From NCBI RefSeq assembly GCF_900637975.1, contig NZ_LR134477.1, positions 2,542,001 to 2,606,000 of the forward strand: DNA of 64,000 bases, in the 5' to 3' direction. Position numbers and translations under genes: made by a program. Below the pieces are notes generated by a model that ran no database searches, was not told the DNA's origin, and saw only the letters and a list, made by a program, of their open reading frames with translations. Position 1 is the stretch's first letter; the number at the start of each line of letters is the position of its first letter. This DNA is from Actinomyces viscosus (GTDB taxonomy: Bacteria > Actinomycetota > Actinomycetes > Actinomycetales > Actinomycetaceae). This document shows, piece after piece, positions 9,739 through 18,157 of this stretch.

Positions 9739-9771
9739 AAGCCCCGGCAACGCTGCTGCGTGCCGGGGCTT
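9739..9771 (-). terminator. Terminator hairpin after tRNA-Ser(GCT)
   Basis: A perfect 11-bp stem (9739-9749 with 9761-9771) lies ten bases beyond the tRNA 3' end. Confidence 0.7.
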
Positions 9772-9780
9772 CCGTTCTTG

Positions 9781-9867
9781 CGGAGATGGGGAGATTCGAA
9801 CTCCCGAGGGGCTTCCACCCCAACCTCCTTAGCAGGGAGGCGCACTAGGCCACTATGCGACATCTCC
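9781..9867 (-). tRNA. tRNA-Ser (anticodon GCT)
   Basis: Class II tRNA, 87 nt without CCA. Acceptor GGAGATG pairs with CATCTCC, the anticodon stem CCTCC/GGAGG encloses CTGCTAA (anticodon GCT), there is a long variable arm, and the T-loop reads GTTCGAATC. CCA is not encoded. Confidence 0.95.
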
Positions 9868-10235
9868 ATCGCCTTCCCACAGCTCCGCTGCGGGACGCAC
9901 GGGCAGCCTACCGGGAGGACGCCCCCGCGAGCAAACCGCGAGGCCATGGCACCCGGAGCAGGAGGCTCGGGCGAGCATCGTCGATCAACGACGACGAAGC
10001 CGAGTCCGCCCCAGGGCCAGCCTCCAGGCAGCCAGCACGGCAGGCTACCCAGCCGCATGTAGCCAGCACACAACGCCGGTGCGAAACACCCGCCCTTCAC
10101 ACCAGAGTTTGTTGTAGGTAGGCCACAAGGGATTGATCCCCCTACCATTCTCACTATTTTCGAGGTCTCATAGTCATGCGACGACAAACATGAAGTCGCC
10201 CCAACTTCAATCCCCACCCAAAGGAGGACGTCACC
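9868..10235. other. Intergenic region upstream of the first secreted protein
   Basis: 368 bases without a supported gene. GC-rich up to about 10110, then AT-richer toward the secreted-protein gene; the only feature I can defend is the repeated palindrome at 10123-10146. Confidence 0.5.
10123..10146 (+). promoter_or_regulatory. Upstream palindromic element, copy 1
   Basis: The 24-base stretch around GGGATTGATCCC recurs with one difference at 10721-10744. It contains a GGGGA/TCCCC-type inverted repeat and starts 113 bases before the ATG of the first secreted protein (109 bases in copy 2). Conserved position before both paralogs suggests an operator or promoter part; the binding protein is unknown. 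Confidence 0.5.
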
Positions 10236-10589
10236 ATGCGACTCACAAAACGAAACCTCATCAAGACCGCAGCCATCAGCTCAGCTTTTGTTGGAGCACT
10301 AGCGGTTGCAGCACCCACCTCAGCGAACTCATTCGGACCGACGGACTACGGCACCGGCGGACAGGCAATGGTGAGCTACAACGATGGAGCCGACCGATTC
10401 TGCATCACAAATAACGGCCTCCTTAATCCGACTTACATTTATATCGGACCATTCAACGGACGCGGCCCAAGCCACTTTCTCAAAGTCTATCAAGGACAAA
10501 CAAAGTGCGTCAGCTTGGCACGAGCCTACGAAGACAGTCGTTACTATTACGAAGTGAATGGCCACAAACCAGTCGACTTCTACAGCTGA
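10236..10589 (+). CDS. Small secreted protein A, tandem paralog 1
   Basis: 117 residues. A Sec-type signal peptide (MRLTKRNLIKTAA, hydrophobic core, cleavage near PTSA-N) releases about 87 residues starting NSFGPTDYGTGG. The mature part has two Cys, in RFCITN and TKCVSLARAYED, probably forming a disulfide, and an aromatic-rich tail. Strong AAGGAGG ribosome site. It is clearly related to the next gene (same signal peptide, NSFGPTDY, DRFC, TKCVSLARA and HFYS/DFYS). I do not recognise a family; a secreted antimicrobial, inhibitor or surface-interaction protein are possibilities only. Confidence 0.85.
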   Translation: MRLTKRNLIKTAAISSAFVGALAVAAPTSANSFGPTDYGTGGQAMVSYNDGADRFCITNNGLLNPTYIYIGPFNGRGPSHFLKVYQGQTKCVSLARAYEDSRYYYEVNGHKPVDFYS

Positions 10590-10650
10590 TCCAAGAGCAA
10601 CCCCAAGCACCCCCCTCCGAAGATCACAGCCATCCCTCCCCCTATAACGT

Positions 10651-10688
10651 TCGAGCCCTCGGCAGCACATCGGCTGCCGAGGGCTCGA
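10651..10688 (+). terminator. Strong hairpin after secreted protein A
   Basis: Perfect 16-bp stem (10651-10666 with 10673-10688) around a six-base loop, 60 bp after the stop codon. Nearly the same hairpin follows the second paralog, so gene and terminator were duplicated together. Confidence 0.85.
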
Positions 10689-10720
10689 GCACGCCCCCAC
10701 AACCGCACCTCATACACGAA

Positions 10721-10744
10721 CCACAGGGGATTGATCCCCCTACC
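10721..10744 (+). promoter_or_regulatory. Upstream palindromic element, copy 2
   Basis: Second copy of the element at 10123-10146, differing at one base, with inverted repeat GGGGA-ttga-TCCCC, 109 bases before the ATG of paralog 2. Confidence 0.5.
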
Positions 10745-10829
10745 TTCAGGGCGAGTTCTGCGGTTTCATGGTGGCACAAGAAAGAACGCGACGTCATCCT
10801 CGACCTCAACGCCACACAGAAGGATCCCC

Positions 10830-11201
10830 ATGCGATTCACAAAGCGAAACCTCATCAAGACCGCAGCAGTCAGCTCAGCACTTCTAGGAGCAATTGCCGT
10901 AGCCGCACCAGCGTCTGCCAACTCCTTCGGACCAACCGACTACAGCACAGGAGGATACACAAAGGTCAGTTACGACGACACGAACGACCGATTCTGCGTC
11001 ACAGGAACTGGCACGGATTATGCGGGAGTCACCGTAGCACCATCAAACGGGCGACGAGGGCCGAGCTATCATATTTCAGTCGGCCCAGGGGCAACAAAAT
11101 GCGTCAGCCTAGCACGAGCCTTCGAGGACACTCGCTACTTCTATCAGGCACACAACCCTCTGAATGGAGGAAAATACAATCCAGTCCACTTTTACAGCTG
11201 A
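10830..11201 (+). CDS. Small secreted protein B, tandem paralog 2
   Basis: 123 residues, paralog of the gene at 10236. Signal peptide MRFTKRNLIKTAA to an APASA-N cleavage site, then NSFGPTDYSTGG, Cys in RFCVTG and TKCVSLARAFED, and the tail NPVHFYS. It differs from paralog A mainly in the central loop between the two Cys and in a longer Asn/Gly stretch before the C-terminus. The start is ATG 10830 with AGAAGG upstream; an earlier in-frame TTG lies inside the palindrome and is unlikely. Function unknown. Confidence 0.85.
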   Translation: MRFTKRNLIKTAAVSSALLGAIAVAAPASANSFGPTDYSTGGYTKVSYDDTNDRFCVTGTGTDYAGVTVAPSNGRRGPSYHISVGPGATKCVSLARAFEDTRYFYQAHNPLNGGKYNPVHFYS

Positions 11202-11272
11202 CCCGAGCACATCCCGAAGCCTCCGCCTGACAATCGCACCATAGCCGTTCCCATCTCCCCACTCCCGCAATG

Positions 11273-11312
11273 CTCGAACCCTCGGCAGCACACCTGCTGC
11301 CGAGGGTTCGAG
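11273..11312. terminator. Strong hairpin after secreted protein B
   Basis: Perfect 17-bp stem (11273-11289 with 11296-11312). Before the ISAs1 insertion it was about 15 bases beyond the 3' end of tRNA-Ser(TGA), so it may have ended both converging transcripts. Confidence 0.85.
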
Positions 11313-11339
11313 TAAGTTCTCAAGTTCTGAGCGGAGAGG

Positions 11340-12624
11340 CAGGGGGTCGGCAAAGTTGGTGGGTGGGGGTGTCTGAGCCGTTTTGACGGGGGTGGTGTGT
11401 CGCTAGGACGGGGGCGCGGGCCCCGCAGGGACGATGAGTGGTGTCTAATCAATCCCTTCGTCCTGGGAGCCCGCGCCGATGTCATCTTCCACCACGACCG
11501 CCTTGTCGCGCCGGCCCCTGGTCCAGGTTCTCAGGAACGTGGCTGATCCCAGGGACCGTCGGGGCGTGCGTCATAACCTGTCTACGGTCCTGTCCCTGGC
11601 CGTGACCGGGGTGCTGGCCGGCTGTCGCAGCCTGACGGCGATATGGGAGCGCACCACCGACCTGACCGGCGCCGACCTGGAGGCCCTGGGACTAGCGGCG
11701 GGCCAGGCCCTGCCCTCAGAGTCGACCATCCGCCGAGTCCTGCAGGACCTGGACCCCGCTGACGTTGACGCCCACCTGAGGTCATGGTTGTGCACGCGTA
11801 CCGGCACCATCAACGGCCGCACAGTGATCGCCGTGGACGGCAAGACCATGCGCGGCGCCCGCACCAGCAAGGACCCAGCGCCGCACCTCCTGGCCGCCTT
11901 GGACCACGCCACCGGCGCCGTACCGACCCAGCAGCGAGTGGCAGGCAAGTCCAACGAGATCCCCGCGCTCAGGGAGCTTCTCGAACCCTTGGACCTGGAA
12001 GGGGTGGTGGTGAGCGCCGATGCGATGCACACCCAGACAGGCACAGCCCGGTGGATCACCCGGCGTGGTGGTCACTACGTGCTGACGGTCAAGGGCAACC
12101 AGAAGACCCTTCGCAGGACGCTCAAGGCGCTGCCCTGGAAGAGTGTCCCGTCCGTCTCAAGCGTCGATGCCGGTCACGGTCGGCGGGTGCGGCGCGCTGC
12201 CAAGGCGATTGAGGCTCCCGCCTGGGTGGACTTCCCCGGGGCTGCGCAGGTGGTCCAGCTCCGACGCACCAGGACCATCAAGAGCAGGAAGCATGTTGAG
12301 GTGGTCTACCTGATCTGCTCCCTCCCTATGACCGATGCCCAGCCCGAGGTCGTCGCGGCCTGGGTCCAAGGGCGCTGGGGAATCGAGAACCGACTTCACT
12401 GGGTCAGGGACGTGGTCTTCGACGAGGACCGCCACCAGCTGCGCATCGGCAACGGCCCACAGGTCATGGCCACCCTGCGTAACCTGGCCATCAGCCTCAT
12501 CCGACTCTTCCACGGCACCGGCACCTCCATCGCCAGCACCACCAGATCCCTGTCACGACAACCCAAACGAGCCATCAGACTACTCACCCAAACCCCCACC
12601 TAAACCGACTTTGCCGACCCCCTG
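11340..12624 (+). mobile_element. Intact ISAs1-family insertion sequence
   Basis: Ends are inverted repeats CAGGGGGTCGGCAAAGT (left, 11340) and its match at the right (to 12624). A 10-bp target duplication AGCGGAGAGG flanks it (11330-11339 and 12625-12634). The duplicated target is the acceptor-stem 3' strand of tRNA-Ser(TGA), so the right-hand copy keeps the tRNA whole. Length 1285 bp. Confidence 0.92.
11479..12603 (+). CDS. ISAs1-family transposase
   Basis: 374 residues, full length for the family. The N-terminal region reads DPRDRRGVRHNL..VLSLAVTGVLAG; the catalytic core includes TVIAVDGKTMRGA, VVSADAMHTQ and the C-terminal WGIENRLHWVRDVVFDEDR, matching the DDE transposase of ISAs1/H-repeat elements. 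No frameshift is seen, and with intact ends the element is probably still mobile. A degenerate relative lies at 14552-15482 and end fragments at about 27 and 28.9 kb. Confidence 0.93.
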   Translation: MSSSTTTALSRRPLVQVLRNVADPRDRRGVRHNLSTVLSLAVTGVLAGCRSLTAIWERTTDLTGADLEALGLAAGQALPSESTIRRVLQDLDPADVDAHLRSWLCTRTGTINGRTVIAVDGKTMRGARTSKDPAPHLLAALDHATGAVPTQQRVAGKSNEIPALRELLEPLDLEGVVVSADAMHTQTGTARWITRRGGHYVLTVKGNQKTLRRTLKALPWKSVPSVSSVDAGHGRRVRRAAKAIEAPAWVDFPGAAQVVQLRRTRTIKSRKHVEVVYLICSLPMTDAQPEVVAAWVQGRWGIENRLHWVRDVVFDEDRHQLRIGNGPQVMATLRNLAISLIRLFHGTGTSIASTTRSLSRQPKRAIRLLTQTPT

Positions 12625-12626
12625 AG

Positions 12627-12712
12627 CGGAGAGGGAGGGATTCGAACCCCCGGTGCGCCAGGCGCACAGCGGTTTTCAAGACCGCCACATTCGGCCGCTC
12701 TGTCACCTCTCC
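12627..12712 (-). tRNA. tRNA-Ser (anticodon TGA), with IS inserted at its 3' end
   Basis: Class II tRNA, 86 nt without CCA. Acceptor GGAGAGG pairs with CCTCTCC, the anticodon stem GCGGT/ACCGC encloses CTTGAAA (TGA), a long variable arm follows, and the T-loop is GTTCGAATC. The ISAs1 element begins two bases beyond the discriminator; the target duplication preserves the mature sequence but replaces the native trailer. Confidence 0.95.
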
Positions 12713-12814
12713 AGGCCGCGCCTCAGGGCGCGACAGGCACAGACCCTACCATCCCGGTGGGCCGGCAGTCACCGCGAGCCCACCGGCGGTCGACGTCGCG
12801 GTCGTACCTTGTGT

Positions 12815-12888
12815 CGCGCGATCGAGGGGTAGGTCGCGCGGTCGAGGGGTAGAGGGTACGACCGCGCGACCTACCCCTCGAACGCGCG
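12815..12888 (-). terminator. Long GC-rich hairpin after the AGE epimerase gene
   Basis: A perfect 23-bp stem (12822-12844 with 12859-12881) extends, after one mismatch, by six more pairs. The motif TCGAGGGGTAG also occurs a second time in the loop. It lies about 30 bp beyond the epimerase stop codon and before tRNA-Ser, so termination is the likely role. Confidence 0.7.
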
Positions 12889-12917
12889 GAGGCCTCCTCC
12901 CGCTTTCGCGCCGGCTC

Positions 12918-14267
12918 CTAGGACCTGCTGAAGAACCCGCGGCGGTGCGACTTGCTGGCGCGCGCCGGCAGCAGCGAGTTCGGCTCATCAAGCCGCCCCT
13001 CGGCCAGGGCCTGCCCGATCGCCGGCCACACCGGCAGGCGCGCCATGAGCATGGCCTGCAGGGCGTGGTAGATGTCCGGGTGCCCGGCCCAGGTACGGGT
13101 CGAGGGCCGGTTGTCGCGGTCGAGCTCATGGGTCCACACCCCGGGCGCCTCGATGAGGAACTCCTCGGCATAGTCGATCCAGGCCCGGTAGCAGTGCTCG
13201 TAGTGCTCGACGTCGATCTCCCCGCGTCCGTCGTCGAGCAGGGCCTGGCGGATGGCGGCCGAGGCCGAGATGCCCTCGCAGACCACCCAGTGCATGCGCT
13301 CGTGAACCACCGGCTCGCCATCGAAGTCGGTGGTGTAGACGAAGCCGGGGGCGCCGTCGACGCGCCAGCCGTCGGTGCGGGCCTGCTCGAAGATGTGCTC
13401 GGCGGCCTCCAGCATCCAGTCCGGCGCGCTCATGGAGCGGTTGATGAGCGCGCCGCGCAGCTGCACGGTCAGGCGCGCCCACTCCAGGCCGTGGCCCGGC
13501 GTGACGCCGTAGGGCCTGAACGGGTGGGCCGGCTCGTCGCGGTTGTAGTCCAGCCGCGGCTCCCAGGAGGTGCTGTAGTGCTCGGGCAGGCGCCAGCCGT
13601 GCTGACGCGCTTGGACGTTGACGGCGAAGTCGACGATCTTCAGCGCCCGCTCCAGCCAGCGCACCTCGCCGGTGACGTCGGCGGTGGCCAGGTAGGCCTC
13701 GACCGTGTGCATGGCGGCGTTGATGCCGCGGTAGTCCTCGGGGTCGGTGAAGTCGAAGGCGTAGGACTCGATCGGCATCTGCTGCGCGTCATCCCACCAG
13801 TAGCGGTCCTGGATCGCGATGGCGTCGCGCAACAGCTCGTGGGCGCCGGGCCGGTCGGCGGCCGTCGCGGTGGCCGCGGCCAGCAGCACGAAGGCGTGCT
13901 GGTAGCACTCCTTGCGGGCCTCGGGGACGATCGGGACGCCGCGCCCCTCGGCGTCGGGCTCGGGGCGGATCGCCGAGTACCAGCCGCCATTGACCGGGTC
14001 GCGCAGGGGCCCGCCCAGGGCGCGCACGCCGTGGTCGGCGTAGCGGCGGCAGCCGGGGATGCCCATGAGCGCCCCCAGGGAGAAGGCGAAGGTCATGCGG
14101 CCGGTGATCCACAGTTCGACGGGGTGGGAGAGGTCCACCTCGCCGTCCTCGCCGATCCACCCGAATCCGGTGGGCACCTGCGCGGCGCGCGCGTAGTGCA
14201 GCAGTGCATGCGTCTCGTAGGCGAGCCAGCGCTTGTGCTCGGGGGCGCCAAACCATCCCAGTCCCAT
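12918..14267 (-). CDS. AGE-family epimerase/isomerase (N-acylglucosamine 2-epimerase type)
   Basis: 449 residues with the helical-barrel signatures of the AGE/mannose isomerase (YihS-like) group: GGWYSAI, RKECYQHAFVLLAAA, GINAAMHTVEAYL, YGVTPGHGLEWARL and the late HPDIYHALQAML. Members isomerise unphosphorylated sugars such as mannose/fructose or epimerise N-acylglucosamine in the cytoplasm; the substrate is not settled here. Start ATG 14265-14267 follows AAGGAGG. It stands alone, hemmed in by IS elements but with typical host codon use. Confidence 0.85.
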   Translation of the reverse strand: MGLGWFGAPEHKRWLAYETHALLHYARAAQVPTGFGWIGEDGEVDLSHPVELWITGRMTFAFSLGALMGIPGCRRYADHGVRALGGPLRDPVNGGWYSAIRPEPDAEGRGVPIVPEARKECYQHAFVLLAAATATAADRPGAHELLRDAIAIQDRYWWDDAQQMPIESYAFDFTDPEDYRGINAAMHTVEAYLATADVTGEVRWLERALKIVDFAVNVQARQHGWRLPEHYSTSWEPRLDYNRDEPAHPFRPYGVTPGHGLEWARLTVQLRGALINRSMSAPDWMLEAAEHIFEQARTDGWRVDGAPGFVYTTDFDGEPVVHERMHWVVCEGISASAAIRQALLDDGRGEIDVEHYEHCYRAWIDYAEEFLIEAPGVWTHELDRDNRPSTRTWAGHPDIYHALQAMLMARLPVWPAIGQALAEGRLDEPNSLLPARASKSHRRGFFSRS

Positions 14268-14359
14268 GAGTCCTCCTTGATCCGCCGGGAGTCCAAGGCT
14301 ATCGACCCGCCCCGCACGGATCAATGATCCGGACTGCTCATGAGCGGCTCGTTCCCGTG

Positions 14360-14414
14360 CGACGAGGACCGGCTGCGAGAGGTCTACCAGCGCATGCGAG
14401 AACAAGGGCAGCGT
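14360..14414 (+). pseudogene. Fragment of an IS110-type transposase
   Basis: About 55 bases match the intact IS110 gene at 22330-22380 (the DEDRLREVYQRLQ segment) with a few changes. No other part of the gene is present, so this is a relic, placed just upstream of the AGE gene and next to the degenerate ISAs1 copy. Confidence 0.7.
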
Positions 14415-14551
14415 TAACCCACCGCAGCCAGCCCCAGGGCGCCCGAGCTCAGGAAGGTCGTCAGGTCAGGGCAAGAGAAGGCAGTCTCAAGCACGTCGAG
14501 GTCTCTCAGCTGGGTTGTGTAGCAGCTCCCATCATCGGGGGACCTCGCCCC

Positions 14552-15482
14552 CAGGGGTCGGCAAAGTCGGTTTAGGTGGGGGCTTGGGTAATGAGCTTGA
14601 TGGCTCCTTTGGAGTGTCTTGATTGGGATCTGGTGGTTGAGGCGATGGAGATGGCGGCGCCGTAGACCAGCCGGATGACGCCGGGTGGCCAGGTTCCTTA
14701 CGGCGACCACGATCTGTGGGCCATTGGCGGTGCGTAGCTGGTGGCGGTCCCCTGGTCGAAGACCACGTCCCTGACCGACGTGGAGCCGGTCCTCGATCCC
14801 CCAGTAACCTACGCCGCACCCGCCGACCGCGAGAGGTGTCGACACCCGAGACGGACGGGACGCTCTTCCAGGGAAGGTTCTTGAGCGTCCTGCGCAGGGT
14901 CTTCTGGTTGCCCAGAGGCGTAAGAAGGTAGTGGCCATCACGCCGGGTGATCCACTCGGCTGTGTCTACCTGGGCGTGCATCGCATCGGCGGTGACCACC
15001 GCCCCGTCGAGGTCCAACGGTTCGAGAAGGACCGGCAGGGAGGGGACCTCTGGTTGGACCTGTCCGCCACCCGCTCCTGGGTCAGCACGGCGCCGGTTGC
15101 CTGGTCCAGGACGGACAGGAGATGAGGCGCCGACACCCGCCCCTGGCGAGCGCCACGGATGGTCGTGCCGACGCGCCGCGATGACTGTTCTTCCTTCGAT
15201 GGAACCGGTACGCGTGCACAACCATGACCTCAAGAGGGTGTTGAGACCTGTGGGATCCAGATCCTGCAGGACCCTGCGGATAGTCGACTCCGAGGGCAGG
15301 GCCTGCCCCACCGGCAGGCCAGAGAGCGCAGGTCGGCGCCGGTCAGGTCGGTGGTGTCCTCCCATATCGCCGTCAGGCTCCAGCAGCCGGCCAGCACCCC
15401 CGTCACTGCCAGGGACAGCACCGTAGCCAGGTCATGACGCACACCCCACCGATCGCGGGGGTCGGTCACGTTCCTTAAGAAC
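14552..15482 (-). mobile_element. Degenerate ISAs1-family element, 5' part lost
   Basis: The end repeat GGGGTCGGCAAAGTCGG at 14554 matches the intact ISAs1 copy. The other end is missing; the sequence stops where the IS1380 copy begins at 15487, so that insertion may have truncated it. Confidence 0.8.
14572..15469 (-). pseudogene. Broken ISAs1 transposase
   Basis: Homology to the transposase at 11479 is spread over several frames: DPRDRWGVRHDLATVLSLAVTG in one, GQALPSESTIRRVLQDLDPTG and AEWITRRDGHYLLTPLGNQ in a second, and C-terminal pieces in others. Multiple frameshifts make it non-functional. The first residues are also missing. Confidence 0.85.
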
Positions 15483-15486
15483 CTAG

Positions 15487-17163
15487 CCTCGAGATTTCAT
15501 CGTTGAGGTGGTGAAAGTGGGGTGAAGGTGTCGCTTCGCCTGGAATAATGCGGGTTGCTGAAATCCGAGAACTCCAGGGGGAGGACACCTTCGTGGTGAA
15601 GAATAGCGGGTTGTACCCGGTTGTGGGTGTGGAGTCCGGTCAGGTGCCGGCGGTGGGTCTGGCCGGGGCGAGGCTGCTGACCGAGACGAGCGGGGTCACG
15701 GGCCTGGGCAACGAGCTCTCGCAGGCCCTGTCTACGTGGCGGCGGCCGGGGTCGGTGCACGACCCGGGCAAGATCATCTTGGATCTGGCGGTGTGCGTGG
15801 CCCTGGGAGGCCGGTGCCTGTCGGACCTTTCGCTGCTGCGGTGCGACAAGGAGGTCTTCGGGCTTGTTGCCTCCGACCCGACGGTCTCGCGACTTGCAGG
15901 GGCCCTGGCCGACCACGTCGAGGCTGTCGAGGCCGCCGTCAACCGGGCCCGCAGGACAGCGCGGCATCGGGTGTGGGCCCTGGCCGGCGAGCACTCACCG
16001 ACCGCCGGCGTCTCGGCGAACCGGCCGTTGGTGATCGACGTCGACGCCACCTTGGTTAATGTGCACTCAGACAAAGAGGGTGCGGCCCCGACCTTCAAGA
16101 AGGGGTTCGGCTACCACCCGCTGACCGCGTGGTTCGACCACGGCCCCGACGGTGGGGGTGAGTGCGCGGCGCTCGTGCTGCGTCCCGGTAACGCGGGATC
16201 GAACACTGCCGCCGACCACGTCGAGATCATCCGCCGGGCACTGGACCAGGCCGGGCTCGGCCCCAGACCCGGTAGAAAGGTGCTGGTGCGCATCGACGGG
16301 GCCGGAGGCACGAAGGAGACCATTGAGCTCCTGGCCCGTCGGCGGGTGTCCTACAGCGTGGGGTTCACGCTGCCGGACCACACGCCGCAGATCCACGGGC
16401 ACCATCCCCGAGGCCGCCTGGGACCCGGCCTACAACGCTGACGGACAGCCCAGGCAGGGTGCGGACGTCGCTGAGATCACTGACCTGCTGGACCTGACCG
16501 CCTGGCCCAAGGGGGTGCGGGTCAACCGTGCGCCGAGAGCGGCCCCACCAGGGAGCCCAGCTGCGCTTCGAGGACGTCGGGGGCTACCGGCTGACCGCCT
16601 TCGCCACCAACACAAAAGTAGGTCAGCTCGCCGATCTCGAGGTCCGCCACCGGCTACGGGCCCGCTGCCAGGGGACCGTATCCGCTGTGCCAAGGACACC
16701 GGGCTTGACCGCTTTCCCTTGCAGGGGTTCGCCCAGAACCGTATCTGGTGCCTGATCGTGGCCCTGGCCTGTGACCTGCTGGCCTTCTCCCAGCCGCTCG
16801 CCCTGGCCTCCACCCCCGCCCGCACCTGGGAGCCCAGGACGATCCGCCTGCGCCTGATGAGCATCCCCGCCGTCATCACCCACCGTGCCCGCCGCACCGT
16901 CCTGCGCTACAAGGCCGACCACCCCTTCACCAGCCTCCTGCTGACCGCACTGAGCGGCTTTCAGGCCCTACCCGCACCATAGGCACCCGACCGCCGCCTC
17001 CTGCCCACCACGACCCTGAAGGAACAACCCTGGCCCCTGGAAAGGCCCGACCACCGCGAGACGACACGCGGCAGACCGTCACACCCAACCGGCATAATCG
17101 CCCCCACGACACCGGCAACGACGCCACCCACACCCCACTCAACCAACCAATGAAAGATCGAGG
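15487..17163 (+). mobile_element. IS1380-family element, copy 1
   Basis: Terminal repeats begin CCTCGAGATTTCATCG (left) and CCTCGATCTTTCATTG (right, inverted). A 4-bp duplication CTAG flanks it (15483-15486, 17164-17167), as expected for IS1380. Length 1677 bp. It is nearly identical to the copy at 23483. Confidence 0.9.
15548..16982 (+). pseudogene. Frameshifted IS1380-family transposase, copy 1
   Basis: The first 280 or so residues are in one frame (LTAWFDHGPDGGGECAALVL and VRIDGAGGTKETIELL are typical IS1380). Near 16400 homology shifts +1 (IPEAAWDPAYNADG), near 16530 +1 again (LRFEDVGGYRLTAFATN), and near 16670 back by one (DRIRCAKDTGLDRFPLQGFAQN). Three lesions make a programmed event unlikely. 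The same lesions occur in copy 2. Confidence 0.85.
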
Positions 17164-17289
17164 CTAGGTCAGGGGCCGGCGCGACAGGGCGGTCGTAGTG
17201 GCGGATAACATCAGCGCGGGTTCCCAGGACGAAGGGATAACTAGACACCACCCAGTCGACAGAGAATTCAATTACAGTCACACCCTTCC

Positions 17290-17853
17290 TCAAAATCGCG
17301 CAACGATACAACATAGAATTGTTCGCCCATCCGAAAAGAAAGGAAGCAGATACAGGATGTGTAGCATGTGCCCGATACTCACAATAACTACGACATCTTC
17401 AACAGCAACAGAGAGCACAGAGAATAAACATATAAAGTGACAGAGAAGCAGCAACCCCAGCCCTACCGCAAAGGTAATGACAGGTCCTGCTGCGGCGATA
17501 ACAGCCCGCTCATACGGCGCTCTACTTCCTGTTTCTAGGAGAGAAATTCTCAGAATTCCGATTTCCCACCTAGCAAGAATCGCTGGGTTGAACTTCCGAG
17601 CCACAAGGAAATGACAATACTCGTGAAGAAAAAAGGAACCCAACATTCCCCATACGACAATAACTATTGCCTTTGCGAAAAATATCCGCCCTCCCAGAGA
17701 ACCAAACGACGCCACAAAGCCTACCAGTGAAACTATTAAAGGTAACAACCCTACTGTTGCAAGATGCCTCAACAATGGAGTTATACTAAGATACTGGAGA
17801 CCGGTCCACCCATTTAAAGAGGCATCGTTGACGGACTTTAAAGGCGCAATCAT
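17290..17853 (-). CDS. M50-like (site-2 protease type) membrane metalloprotease
   Basis: 187 residues, four to five hydrophobic segments. A zinc motif HEYCH (HExxH) lies at the end of one helix and a second family motif, LLPFFSDGR (LPxxxxDG), near the C-terminus, as in intramembrane M50 proteases and their short relatives. It is the last gene of an AT-rich minus-strand cassette after an ABC ATPase, permease and small membrane protein. ATG 17853 has no clear ribosome site; a well-placed AGGAG precedes an ATG 60 bases upstream in the same frame, but a TGA intervenes (see 17857-17913). Likely substrates are a peptide or the signal peptide of a small exported product (inference). Confidence 0.65.
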   Translation of the reverse strand: MIAPLKSVNDASLNGWTGLQYLSITPLLRHLATVGLLPLIVSLVGFVASFGSLGGRIFFAKAIVIVVWGMLGSFFLHEYCHFLVARKFNPAILARWEIGILRISLLETGSRAPYERAVIAAAGPVITFAVGLGLLLLCHFICLFSVLSVAVEDVVVIVSIGHMLHILYLLPFFSDGRTILCCIVARF

Positions 17854-17856
17854 ATC

Positions 17857-17913
17857 AAGATATCAACGTGTCTGATTTAAGTATTTTACAGCATTGCGGC
17901 AATCATCGGGCAT
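17857..17913 (-). other. Short ORF in frame ahead of the M50-like gene, ended by TGA
   Basis: ATG 17911-17913 with GGAG nine bases upstream opens an 18-codon frame (MPDDCRNAVKYLNQTR, then TGA at 17857-17859), in phase with the protease gene starting four codons later. It could be the true N-terminus broken by one nonsense change, or a leader peptide coupled to the protease. Confidence 0.45.
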
Positions 17914-18157
17914 CAGCAGATACTCCTATCCCTAGTTTTAACGCGGACGCTTTTAAGAGACTCTACGGTAAAACAACCTCGTGACGGTTGCAATACCTGG
18001 GCCCACAATCGGCATCTTATCGATTTTGGATTACATGCCTTGTAAAGAACGGCTCACAGGATCACTTAGGTATGCGCAGATTGCAGTCATCCCAATTGAC
18101 GTCCCTCATGACTTCTTTGTCTGAAGACTGCCCTTAATCCATGCTGCCTTGAGGCAA
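17914..18157. other. AT-rich gap inside the ABC/M50 cassette
   Basis: About 240 bases between the small membrane protein stop and the M50 leader. On the minus strand I see only frames of 15-20 codons without good ribosome sites (for example MRDVNWDDCNLRIPK). A short peptide precursor cannot be excluded. Confidence 0.35.

Noticed and set aside
16390..16680. Programmed frameshifting in the IS1380 transposase
   Set aside because: Three separate shifts in both directions (+1, +1, -1) are not a known programme for IS1380, whose transposase is a single frame; decay or error is simpler.
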